From Membranipora membranacea (Eukaryota > Bryozoa > Gymnolaemata > Cheilostomatida > Membraniporidae): a DNA stretch of 64,000 nucleotides. The position numbers and the translations under genes were made by a program. Numbering within the stretch: position 1 is the first letter of the stretch; every line of letters begins with the position of its first letter. Under the pieces are notes generated by a model. It saw nothing but the letters and a program-made list of their open reading frames with translations. It made no database searches and was not told where the DNA came from. The stretch covers positions 6,140,001-6,204,000 of the forward strand of contig OU612072.1 in NCBI GenBank assembly GCA_914767715.1, read 5' to 3'. This document shows, piece after piece, positions 1-10,665 of the stretch.

Positions 1-1436
1 GCTATGAGCTATCTGTGTTTTTAAAATGAGCTATATCATATAGACTTACATGTGGCTTGGGTCAATACACGACATTTACTAATTTTGATGACCAGAAGTT
101 TATCAATTGTCACACGTAAATGATTCATTGAGACCTCGAAAACAGCAAGCCATCAAAGTTTACAATAACCCCATGGGATTTTTATGACTAGAAAAAGTCA
201 GTCAGAGTGATGAGACTTCAGCAGATACCTTGATCCTGAATCCTAATTAAACCTGGTTTGGTTTTAATAATAAAAACACTGGTTCTAGTCTAACCATGGG
301 TTACAATTCTGAGAAATTTAATCCACATCAATTCATACTGTATCACTTTCACTCTGTAAAAGTCCAGATATGGGGCTTTACCCAAAAGTGATAGTGTGCT
401 ACTACTAGGAGTGATTTACGACCGCAGTGAGGAACGGAGTTAGTAGTGCCAGTATACCAAAATCGTATACTAAATGCTTAAAATATTCAAGGTTCCAACA
501 CGTAATTTAATGAATAATTTGTCTAGTTCTGATTATAATTGAAGTTGTATTCTCTTTGAACTTTCCTTCTAGACAATGGAAGATAACTATATAACTTACT
601 AAGGTTCTGTGTAAAATTTTGGTAGCACGTTAATTTAAACTATTTAAACTAAAATTCAAATTAACCTTAACAAAATTTAAAAAGGCGAACAGCTGGCTCA
701 CCGTTCCCGGTTTAGAGAAACCCTTAGAATTGTTTTTAAGTCTGACCCCTCTTGGACTTCGGAGAAGTTGGCTCCTAGCCTTTTTTAAAGAGTGGCTCCT
801 GCCGATATACTGCCGAAACTCCTTGGTTGTTCTAGCAGTAACTCGAGTGGAGTTGAAAATAATATTCATGCTCCACAAAGCAATTATATAACCCTTTTTG
901 GGTTATTAGCGTGCGGTCATTTTAAAAAGGGGAGGCTGCTGCTATTTAGAAGATAAGCTTTACACTTCAAAATATCTTGCAGTCTCAAGTATTATTTGGA
1001 TTACTAACTTTCAACGCTAAAAATGATCTTTGTATAGTGCCTGGAAGCCCAATTAGGTAGCTTAGGCAGTTTAATCAGAATCACAGGCCTTATAACTAAA
1101 TGTTTGTTATAGACTTCAATCCACTTCCCTTTGGGACCAAGAGAAGCTTTAGGTTGCTTCAAATTTCGCATTAGATTTATAATTGGAGTTATCTTTGATT
1201 ATTCAAAGGTAACACAACTCCTATTTTGTGTCTGATTTGAATTTGCAAGGTTAATTTTATAAATGACTTTTGAATCCTGAAACTTGGTGTTGTTTAAAAT
1301 AACTGATTTAGAATATCAAGCGGGCGTCAAATGAGGTTAATTAATTCTATTTAGTTTGTTTTCTGATAGTATTTTAAAAATTCCAATAATGTTAATATGT
1401 CAAAATATAATATGGTAAAAAAATATAAAGATAGTA
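1..1436. other. Intergenic, repeat-containing, no gene seen
   Basis: No convincing exon was found. About 125-345 is one copy of a dispersed repeat whose second copy lies at about 20005-20260. Both contain the series 'agccatca', 'aacaataacc', 'ttttatgact', 'attaaacctgg' and 'ttctgagaa' in the same order and spacing. A short reading frame on the minus strand at 630-878 has no supporting motif. Confidence 0.5.
125..345 (+). repeat. Dispersed repeat R1, copy 1
   Basis: This copy is colinear with about 20005-20260, with many substitutions and small indels. Shared blocks include a run around 'aacaataacc', then 'ttttatgact', then 'attaaacctgg', then 'ggttctac/ag', then 'aattctgagaa'. Neither terminal inverted repeats nor coding capacity were seen, so the class is unknown. 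Confidence 0.6.
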
Positions 1437-1486
1437 ATCAAAATGGCAATGTTTAGCGTTGTTTTCCTTTTTTCTGTGCTGACACC
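1437..1486 (+). repeat. Inverted repeat arm (partner 4575-4622)
   Basis: About 45-50 bp around 'aatgtttagcgttgttttcc' and 'ttctgtgctgaca' recur in reverse complement at 4575-4622. The two arms enclose about 3.1 kb that includes the minus-strand reading frame at 2587-3012. They may be ends of a decayed transposon or unrelated scattered copies; no target duplication was identified. Confidence 0.55.
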
Positions 1487-1655
1487 AACACATGAAGTTC
1501 ACTAAACATGTAGACTCCAGCATTGCAAAGTTCAAACTATCTTTCCACGCAATCATGAAACTGGAGAAAGCTGGAGTAAATCCAGGCAGTTTAGCACTCT
1601 TCTACACAAAACAAGAATAATTTCCATCTTGTCCAAAGTATCACCTTTGTAGGAG

Positions 1656-1960
1656 TTGGCTCAGTTGGTATAAGCGCCGGACTTCAGCATGTAAGTGTTG
1701 AAGGTCGTGTGTTTCAGCCCCACTGCAGTCCACTGACTACTGGGACTTGTTGGATCTCCAGGTGTGCTCCGACCTGCCAAACTGAGAGCCTTTAGGCACA
1801 AACTATTTTGCCATCCATTCCTCGGAATGCCGCACGTGACTCTACCTGCGATTTTAATCAACCCTTTCCCCATGAGCCATGACAAACAGAGACAGAAGTA
1901 GTTTGGAGTGCTAGAGTCTGGAGAGATATCCTCCCTCATCAAGATGACTATGACAAATGC
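1656..1960 (+). repeat. tRNA-derived SINE or tRNA-like repeat
   Basis: The 5' part reads like a tRNA: an A-box-like 'tggctcagttggtataagcg' at 1663-1682, followed about 30 bp later by a weak B box, 'gtgtttcagcccc'. The following ~200 bp are a non-tRNA body. The B box is degraded, so this is probably a dead SINE copy rather than a working tRNA gene. Its 3' boundary is uncertain. Confidence 0.5.
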
Positions 1961-2423
1961 CTAACTGAAATAAACACTCATCTAGATATATACTGCCTAA
2001 AGTACACCACCAAAATACGACTAGACAAAAATCATCCACTACATGTTTTGCTCCCTTCCATTACGGATAATGACTATATCCACCAAAGACCAAAGCATCG
2101 TATGGCACCTACTTGGGAAAAGCCTATTTATGAGATTTGGTTAAACCCTGTTTTTTTTTTATTATCATATCATTACTTATATCTGCTATAGTATCAGATA
2201 CGAATCCTGACCAAAAAAATGTTTTTGTTTCCATAAATTGTACTGTGAAACTATGTTTTTCCTCTATATTGTATACAGAGGCCTGACTAATTGATGTACC
2301 ACATGGTGTATATGCACATGATTGATCAACGAATAAAGTGGATAAATAAAAAAATGATAAATTGGGTCACTTTCATTTAGAAATGTCCCCCTGTAACTGT
2401 CAGTGGCTTACAGTTAGAAAGGG

Positions 2424-2450
2424 GCCGCTCGAGATGCAGGCAAATTTAAT
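2424..2450 (+). repeat. Fragment of palindromic MITE family M1
   Basis: The string 'gccgctcgagatgcaggcaa' matches the right half of the MITE copies at 26069, 39192 and 59502 ('gagcaac..atgcaggcaaa'). Only this half is recognisable. Confidence 0.35.
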
Positions 2451-2552
2451 AAAGTTGGATAACTACTAAAAACATCAACACTAGACCAATAAGGATTTGG
2501 TGGGTACAAAAAATGAAGTGATAACACAGTTAGTAACTTTTTGTATGTTGTA

Positions 2553-2558
2553 TTTATT
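2553..2558 (-). terminator. Polyadenylation signal AATAAA
   Basis: TTTATT on the plus strand reads AATAAA on the minus strand, about 30 bp after the stop codon of the 2587-3012 frame. Confidence 0.4.
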
Positions 2559-2586
2559 TTAAATTGATGTAGATACAAAAACACTA

Positions 2587-3012
2587 CTAAAAGTCATAAG
2601 AGGTATGAACATTGAGAACTTGGTTGGAGATCTGTTGATTGTGGTCTTGGGTAAAGTTTTTCTTTACATTTTTAAAGATGATTGCTTTACTGTGGTAAGT
2701 TTGGTTAATAGTTTGATCTTCTTGAGCCTGTACATAATCAAATTTGAATGACAGTTCTAATGTCGGGACACAGTTAGGGACACGGGGATCGATATTATTC
2801 ATTGTAGTTGATATGGTGTTATTACAGACTGTCATTTGATTGGTCAATGACAATTTAATATTTTGTTTGATATCTGTTTGAAGTTGTCCAGTAGGGGCAT
2901 TATTGTGTTTACTAGACTTTCTCAGTAAATATCGATTTAAAATCGGCAGAATTACTGATTTACGTAAGTGGCAGCAAGCTCCATTACTATTTGTAGCCAT
3001 GTTTTCAGGCAT
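2587..3012 (-). CDS. Possible intronless gene, unknown protein (141 aa)
   Basis: An open frame of 141 codons starts at an ATG at 3012 and ends with TAA at 2587. No domain was recognised. The product is Asn/Thr/Gln-rich with four Cys; a signal peptide and clear membrane helix are absent. Two points favour a real transcript. A polyadenylation signal (AATAAA on this strand, 2553-2558) lies about 30 bp after the stop. Upstream, near 3076, is a short upstream frame beginning ATG GCG GAA GCC. Against it, the frame sits in repeat-rich DNA between inverted arms at 1.44 and 4.6 kb, so it could belong to a mobile element. No homologue is recognised. Confidence 0.35.
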   Translation of the reverse strand: MPENMATNSNGACCHLRKSVILPILNRYLLRKSSKHNNAPTGQLQTDIKQNIKLSLTNQMTVCNNTISTTMNNIDPRVPNCVPTLELSFKFDYVQAQEDQTINQTYHSKAIIFKNVKKNFTQDHNQQISNQVLNVHTSYDF

Positions 3013-4394
3013 TCCAAATAAATCTGAATTTAAAAATCTTTAAGACAAAATGAGGCAAACTTTGGCTTCCGCCATCAAGCCTGGGTGATTTTCTGGCCTG
3101 AGGGTACTAACGGGAGAGAACCACGAGGAGGTAAATGCCCGCTCCTCCCAAATCATTGTATAAATATAAAAAATATAGAAAAGATTATCATGATAAAATA
3201 AAGCAGTCATTTATCAAGGCTGAAGAAAAAATGTCATTCAATCATATTCATGTTCATCAATCTTATTTTAATGTTTGTATCCTCTGTTTTAGGCCTTATG
3301 TAGCCTAATGTACATCAAGTGTACAATCCCAGATTGCTCTCTTTTCTGTGATATGTCGCCATGACTCCGAAGCTTTCCTAAAGAAAACAGATGCTAATGC
3401 TACAGATGATAATTCATACCTTAGCTTGTCCAACAAAAAAACTGAGTAATAAATCATATATAGGATACAGAATACAAAACATTACTTTCTTACTTTCTTT
3501 CATTAGTAACATTGTTCCTCAATGAAGTTTTAAAGAGAAAGTTCTATGAAGATCAAGACAATCAGATATACTTTGTCATGGCCTGATTGTACTGAAAAAT
3601 CCAAAACACCCATTATAGGGTACTCATAAATTTACCTTACTGTGAACCAAAGATTATCTCCCTTCTCTAACATCTCAAGATTAAACACCACCAAGCCTGA
3701 ACGAACAAATTGATATGTTAATGGATCGTCAAAGGTAAAAAGTAAGCCAATAATAAAGGATGATGAAGCAGTATATCTGTAACTTTGTAATGATTAAGGT
3801 GTAGGTCTAAAGCTGTGTTTTGATAGTTTTGACAATAAAATTGATTCGATTATAAGCAATAAAACTCATTAATGAACGGTCTATCACTATCACACTCACC
3901 TCATTTTAAATCAGGATGTGAAACCTTCACCAAAAGACAATGCTTGTCCATAAAACAATCATGGGGCTGCCTCACAACAACATGGCAGGGCTCCTACTTC
4001 ACACCAGGGCAGGAAAGTCACTCCACACCAAGACAGGGCACCTGCTCCACACCAGGGCAGGGCGCCCAGTGAGACCAGTCAGGATAGTTCTCTCCTTTTA
4101 TGAGTTGCTATGAGTTGTGTTGTTGTGAGTTATGAGCTATGCTTTGTTGCCAATGAACAGCTGTGAGTTAGACCAATGAACTCCCTCTTCATTGTTTAGA
4201 CTACTGTTAAAAACTTTGAACAAAATCAATAGTACTGCCTATAGAAAGTTGTGACGTAACAACACAGCCCAGTATTGAATCTTTTATTATATTTTTAGAT
4301 AGCTGTTATTATGAACTGAACTTTTGAATCATGTTATTTCAACATAACCCCTGGCAATTCTCAGTGTGGGTCTCCTGAAAAGAACAAGGCCAGA
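3013..4394. other. Intergenic, no gene seen; short GC-richer tandem motif
   Basis: No supported exon. At about 3994-4070 the motif 'ccacaccagggcagg' recurs four times with changes at a spacing of roughly 20-26 bp. The frame over it (3872-4072) is Pro/Gln/Gly-rich only because of this repeat. At about 4100-4160 variants of 'tatgagttg/tatgagct' recur, as they do at the very start of the window. Confidence 0.5.
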
Positions 4395-5443
4395 GTTCAC
4401 TGTGCAAAATCGATTCCTATTCAGAGCTTATTCCATGCAGGATAATGATTGTATAAATTTATAGATGAAGTTATACCTACATTGTATAATTACAATTGAA
4501 TTGAATAAGTTGTCTACTTATACCATACATCGAATAATTGTAGTTGCATTATTTTGTCAGGAATGTGGTATAATTGTCAGCACAGAAAAAAGGAAAACAA
4601 CGCTAAACACTGCCATTTTGAGTTACCGCAAATGCTTATATACCCAGCTAGAATTTATCACAGCAGGTATAAATAACATCCATGGCTTATGGCAAAGAAT
4701 CATCGTTATATTTCGTTATTTAGATATTTTCACATTTGAATCATACATTAACTTTTACTTTAGCGTAACATCATTAATATAATTTACTACGGCAGAACAG
4801 CTTAACAAATATCAAAGCCTTGAATAAGTTGCCAATTAACACGATGCTTAGTCATAACAAGCTAAACCTTTATTTATGATTTATCGCCGTATATTTTATC
4901 CGATGATGCTGAAATTTGGAAATCAAAATCAAACCAGGAAATTAGACTACCAAAAATTACTCAAACCCAGAAGCTGATGGCATCTAGTAATACCACCACA
5001 TTTGAAAAACAACTAAACAAAAACTCTATTCATGATCGTTAGTAAGACTGAGAAAATTATAGGAAACTGGGAATTCCAGTTTCCTAAAACTAATTAGGCC
5101 ACAATATTATTTCTCACTTATGGTGAAATATTAAGACTAAGATAACATGTTTTATTTTATAGAGAAAAGAAGTGATGGCTCCGAGAAAAACACCAGATGA
5201 TGAAAAAACCCCAGCTAAAACCAGTTTGAACCAGTCAATATAGAACACCCTAGAACATCATAGAACGTCATAGAGCAGCAGTTATAAACACGTGCTGCTA
5301 TTACACACATGATAGCAACACGTGCTGGAAAACTAAATTAGAACAGCAGTTATAAAGTGGAATAATGAAAGTATAAATAAACATGATTATTCAGACTTAG
5401 ACAGTGTATAATCATTGAATAGGAACTGATTTTGCACAGTGGT
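4395..5443. mobile_element. Possible ~1-kb element with inverted ends
   Basis: The left end, around 4400-4428 ('actgtgcaaaatcgattcctattca'-like), and the right end, around 5412-5440, are near-perfect reverse complements over about 27 bp. The interior has no transposase-like frame. At 5268-5350 'gcagcagttataaa' occurs twice and 'aacacgtgctg' twice, forming a small hairpin around 5288-5325. The class and target duplication were not determined. Confidence 0.4.
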
Positions 5444-6235
5444 TCTATTCAAAAAACAATCTGTTCTATTACAAAAAATAATCTGTAATAGTAACTGTTT
5501 TTGGTAACCTTTTATGAATATTTTGCTTTCTTTAACAAGTTAGGTGTTTGTGAAACCGAGTTGTATAACAATTGGGTTTCAGTCAAATGCTTTTGCTATT
5601 TTGGGCATTACGTTTCAACCCGTTGACAGATGCTGATTTCGGAAAATATATTTTGTGGACGCTTCACTTGCCGAGTCCAAATAATAACCAGTGTGCTAGC
5701 GGATGGTATTCCTCTCTACCCACCAGTTTTCTCAAGCTTTAGAATGCAGACGTAGCCGGTCCACAATGTCTGTTCAATCTTCTCAACACATCCTGACTTA
5801 ACGCAGCTATACATGTTTTAAATCAAGAGAAAGGGGATGCCATATATTATCACAGGTAGTGCTCATTTTATAAAGCAGACCAGGCAGTCATGGCTTTTGT
5901 AGTTGGATTTTATGCAATGGCTGCATCTAAACCTTGTATAATGATCCTCCACTTACTGCTTGATTGGTATTATCAACTATCAGCTGGCTTGTGGGGATCC
6001 AAACTTATTAGTGTTGATTGATTCCATACTGGCAATGCTGAACACCATCCCACATGACCAAGGTTGGATGGCGCTAACTTTGTGTGAATCAACAATAATA
6101 CTTTACGCTAGAATTACCGCAGGAAAAACCGCTCCAAAACTTCAGAGGAATGGTCTCTTTATTTTGTATTAGGTCAATTTGGTGATTGGGTTGTGCTAGC
6201 TGAATGGTTGAATAGATTCTCCAGCATGGGTGTAA
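5444..6235. other. Intergenic, no gene seen
   Basis: Short overlapping frames on both strands (5960-6172, 6089-6274) have no domain or splice context, and nothing else was recognised. Confidence 0.45.
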
Positions 6236-6239
6236 CTTT

Positions 6240-6440
6240 CTTAAAAGGCCATTGGGGGCAGCTCTGAGGCGCAAAGCGCCTCAGCCAAGGGAGCGAAGCG
6301 ACCGAGAATTCCAGCTGGGGGGTTGGGGGCGATGTAAGCCCCCCGAACGGGGTCCAGGGCGGAGCCCCGGACCGGACCCCGTTTTTAGCCCATTTAGAGC
6401 TCTCAGAAAGGGTATTTTCAGGAGACATGGACTAGTGCTG
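6240..6440 (+). repeat. GC-rich dispersed repeat R2, copy 1
   Basis: This is a strongly GC-rich island in AT-rich DNA. It contains small palindromes such as 'gaggcgcaaagcgcctc' (6267-6283) and a run of complementary G and C blocks. The core 'atgtaagcccc...ggggtc' is shared with about 19380-19400. The 'ggtccagggcggagcc' part is shared, inverted, with about 56775-56830. It may be the tail of a SINE or a small DNA element. All the frames over it on both strands look incidental. Confidence 0.55.
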
Positions 6441-6566
6441 AAGGCCCTCAAAACAAATTTCTTATTCATACAATTTACAGTGTGATTCAGTAATTCAACC
6501 TTTAATTTTATTGCATACGATTAGTATCGTGGAGGATTAACAGAGGTAAGAGAAGTAAGATTCTAT

Positions 6567-9500
6567 TTATAAAATGGCCATTCTGTCCGCCCGTCCAGGC
6601 TTTGCCTCTGCATAGGCCTTGATGATTGCTTGTATATCCAAGCTACTTGTCGACTCCTTATAGATATGCATAGTCATGAGATGGTTTGGCCTCTCTTCTG
6701 TCATGGTGGATCTCAAATAAGTTTACACTCTTCTCAGCGTTGAGAAAGATCGTTCTGAGATGGCATTAGTGGCGGGCACAACCATCAACAGTCGGAGTAG
6801 TACAGCCACCTCTGACAAAAGACGCCTACCGCTGACATTTTCAGGTGCTTTGAACCATGTTATCAGATCAGAGATATTGGTCATTACAGGGCACATGCTC
6901 TTCATCATGCTAAGCTGAGTGATGAGGAAGTTAAACTTGAAGTCGTCGTTATATTTCCTCATCACCTCACTTGTAATCAGGGAAAGATACTCCTCACCTC
7001 GGCTAGCTTTCAAAAGTATCTCCTGGAAAGCTATGTATACTTGCCGCCCCGGCTGATCGAATCGCTCCTGAATAGCTGATATGGTGGAGTCCAAGACCTG
7101 GTAGAACTTCAGTCTGTACATTGCCTTTGGGGAATCTTGGTGGAAGGGTTCGGCATCTTGCTCGAATCTGTCGGGCCTTCTCCTCTTCCTTGGAAGAACG
7201 GGTTCAGATAACTCTACAAATCAAACATAAGCACATTAGTTATTGTTTAAATGTAAGTAGATATTTGGGAGAATTTATATGGGTTCAAACTTGCCACCTT
7301 GCTGTTGCTATGGATCTCACATACCTAGCTCACACTGTCTCTCTGAAGCAGCTGTGTAAAGCTCATTAAAACTATCATCATTTCTGATTCCTTCTAGAAC
7401 AGCCTGGGTTTTCCTCAGCATCTCCTGACCATCACTGGCAGTAAGTTTAGTAGCCTGCAGCGCCTTGGCTAGATTTTCAGTTATTCGGAATATGTGTTCC
7501 CCAATCATCAAGGCTGAGAACAGAACAGTATTATGATATAATTAGGAGTGAGGATGCAATAAGCAGAGTGTATATCCATTCAATTATTTTTCAAATTTTG
7601 ATTATGTATGCAATGCTTGCCTGAGACATAGTCCTGAAGGAAATCGGGCCGCTGATTTGTTATAATTGAGCTGACAGCATTCGCATATCACATATTAGTC
7701 ATAACGCACCAAAAACTGTGTCTTACTCATCAGATAGTCGAACTTCCCATCACACTCTTAACGCCTATGATGCGCGCCTTCATGTCAGAGTCAGACACAC
7801 CACTATCCAATGTTTTCTCCCATAGTATGAGTAACTCCTCATAGTTTATGAGGACCGATTTCATGCAGTCTGCTCTCACTGTCCACCTATCCAGAAAATG
7901 CATTATTATTAGTAATGAAATCCACCCTACTTAAGTCACATATTATAGCCTTTCACCCATGCAAATCGTGTAAAATGCTCTGATATAATGCCGATTGAAT
8001 TTTTGAAAGAAATTCAATTGTCTGAATTACCTGGTTGGACATAGAGTCCGAACACCTGCTCCTGAGCTCCTGACTTCTTCCTTGATAGCCTGTAGTAGCG
8101 TCTCTCTCTTGGGAGATTTCTTCACCAGCTTTGTTATCTCATAGGTGTGATCGATGAGATCTCTCATGAAGGGGAGGGATTTAGTAGTGTCCTGAATAGC
8201 CAAGTTCAGGGCATGACCATTACAGTGGACATATATGGCCCTACTGTTCTTCTCCAGAATCCTTGTTTTAAGTCCAGTCTTTTCCCCCCCCCCTCCGGAA
8301 GCGCCATCATAACATTGGCTTGTATAAAAAGAATAGAATTATAATAATATGTTATGGTTGATAAAACCTTGCTTGGATGGGATGGTTAAGCAGGTACCAT
8401 TTATTAATCCATATTTATACATGTCCATATATGAACAAATCAGAAACACAATACTCCTGTTGTTGGTGGTAATAATGCTAATTTGGATTTACCTCGGCAA
8501 TTGGCTAGAGAGATGCCATATTTCTCCAGTTCTTAAGTGACATAGTCATAAAGAGTTTGTGATATTGTGTTTGGCAGATGAGTCAGGGAAATGAAATCTT
8601 CTCTCACAGAGAAATCCTCTCCAACATGTCTGTAAAAAAGATAGCAGGCAAATTATTTCCCATGAACAGGCAGCAGCTGGGTTTTCCAGATGCAGACAGT
8701 ATTGGAACAAATATAATCCAGATAGCGGAAGGATCTTAGGATCATGCGAACAGGTTTTGGGGAAACCGACATGAGTAATATTCAAACCTAAGGCACAGAG
8801 AAGAAAGTACAAATAGCTTGAACACCAAGAGTATCATTTGATACGATAAGGTGATCCAACCTCAGACAGAGCACCATCTGTTCCTTATTTGATATGTCTG
8901 CTGTCTCGTCCACCATTATACAATAGAACTTTTCCTCATTGACAGACTTTATGATCTGTCTCACGATATGCTGACTCATGAGGTCCATCAGTGAATTCTG
9001 TACCAGAGGACTCATATGCTTACGCTTCTTTCTAAGAAACTCTGATATCTTGTTTTCATATGTAGCGGTATGGAGCATGAGCTGTAATAGAAATCACGAT
9101 CTAATGATTTTACTTTTATAACATAGTAGGAATGCATAAGTGAAAAGCTAACAAGTGAAAACTGACTTGGGTTATATGAGGATTACCTTTGGGTATGTTT
9201 TGTGTTTGGGCTTTGGGAGTACCAAAGCTGACGAAGAGAAATCTAAACCCGACAAGGCTTAGGTTTGAGTTAGGTTCTATGATCTCTTGATCTGCCACAT
9301 ACTTCCCCCTCAGTGCAAGGTTTTGCCGACACAGATACATCAATCCTCTAATGACGTGAACCAACATCTGGTTATTTTGTTGCTTTACTATTGAGATCGA
9401 TTTGTCTAGGGCTAAATCGATCCTTGGCTGAGCTCGGTTACCATGCAACTCCTTGACTGCTTGCTTATGGGCATCACTCTCCTGATGTTTTGTCAGTTTC

Positions 9501-9932
9501 TCATGGCCATTCTTCCAGTAGGAGTAACCCTTTACAGTGTAAGTATTGTATAACTTTAACTTCTCAACTTTCCCTAGAAAAATTAATATGGTTCTAAATC
9601 CCGAAAGATTTCTTCATGATGTTCATTCTCTTGTTTTGGCTCGAATTAAAATTATTTAAAGATATCGATGATCTGAGCAATACCGCAAACATGGCTAGCA
9701 GACGGACAGCAAAGTTTTGGCAGCTGTTAAACACAAACACATGACTGGTCTAGTTGAGCTCACCTGTCTTTATTGCCACTGTGCATTCGTAACAGAAGAC
9801 CAAGTCTAAGGCCATATCATAGTGCATCCATGGGAAGTCTGTCCACCATGAGTGCAAACAAGTATGACATCTGTCATTACCTGCCGATCCTGTCATTCTC
9901 TTCTTAAACTTGTGGTTGGATGGAGGAATGAC
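6567..9932 (-). pseudogene. Decayed intron-containing hAT / TTF-zinc-finger transposase gene
   Basis: Read on the minus strand, consecutive segments match the domain order of the TTF-type zinc finger / DUF4371 / hAT-dimerisation proteins (ZMYM1-like). The TTF finger is at 9764-9932 (C-x2-C, then 'FPWMHYD' and 'FCYECTVA'). DUF4371 is at about 9250-9529 ('GYSYWKNGHEKLTKH'), about 8810-9084 ('MVDETADISNKEQ') and 8493-8629. The catalytic core is at about 8031-8315 ('CYDGAS', 'VHCNGHALNLAIQ'). The hAT dimerisation end is at 6567-7210 ('PATNAISERSFSTLRRV'). Introns with usable donors separate the segments. At least three lesions are visible: an in-frame TAA at 8533-8535, a frameshift near 7738-7750, and a TAA at 6723-6725 in place of a Lys codon, after which homology continues to 6567. 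A poly-C tract (8284-8293) falls on the conserved residues after 'CYDGAS'. It is either a dead transposon copy or a dead domesticated gene. Exon ends are approximate. Confidence 0.8.
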
Positions 9933-10269
9933 CTGCACCAAAACTAAAAGAAATATATACAACAACCATTCTAATAATTGTACAGTGGGTCTAAACATTC
10001 CCTGTTCCATCTAACCTGTCCAAGATTATGATTATAATACTAATAATAACAATATGAGCTCACTTATATACAGCTTAGTGATATTCCCCGACTATATGTA
10101 TAAGATGTCAGTATCAGGCAGTTTTGATATGGGCTGGCTATTAATTGGGGTTTCATACCAGACATATTTTAGATGCCATTACAATCATCCAGCACTAAGT
10201 CATATCATAATGCCTGCTACAGTAAGAGATATATAAACAAACCTATCACTAGGGCTTACCGTGGTTGAA

Positions 10270-10665
10270 ATTCTGTGGAGGTGCGGGGCTCCCTGCACAC
10301 AAAGTTGCCTTCAATTTCTTCAGAGAAAATAGAGCAATCTTCAATTTTAAAAAGCTCCATCTTCAGAACAAATTCTTCAAATCAACTGGACTGGTGTTAT
10401 CTACTCATTTCTGCTTAGAATAACCCATTTACTTGAGTTTTTGTTCTGTTTTGATTGGCTGATGAGCTTGAGTTTGTTATTGTTTAGAGTAATGTGTGTC
10501 CAAATCACCTAACCTGAATAGCTAACTCCAAATTGTTGGACTGAATTATAGTCTAAAATCTATTATTGATTTTTCATTTAAATTGACCAATCTTTTCTTC
10601 AACTTTAAAACACTCAATCTTCAATCTTCAGTAAAATACGCGGGGAGCCCCAGGTGCAGTAGGTT
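10270..10665. mobile_element. Possible small element with ~18-bp inverted ends
   Basis: 'ggtgcggggctccctgcac' near 10278 and 'cgcggggagccccaggtgca' near 10641 are imperfect reverse complements about 360 bp apart. They bound AT-rich DNA that repeats 'caatcttcaa'. It looks like a non-autonomous element; no target duplication was identified. Confidence 0.35.

Noticed and set aside
3872-4072. 66-codon frame with Thr-Pro-Gly-Gln repeats
   Set aside because: It is explained by a short tandem DNA repeat and has no start context, splice sites or homology.
6174-6485. Several overlapping Pro/Gly/Arg-rich frames on both strands
   Set aside because: They are produced by the GC-rich repeat R2, which recurs elsewhere without keeping any frame.
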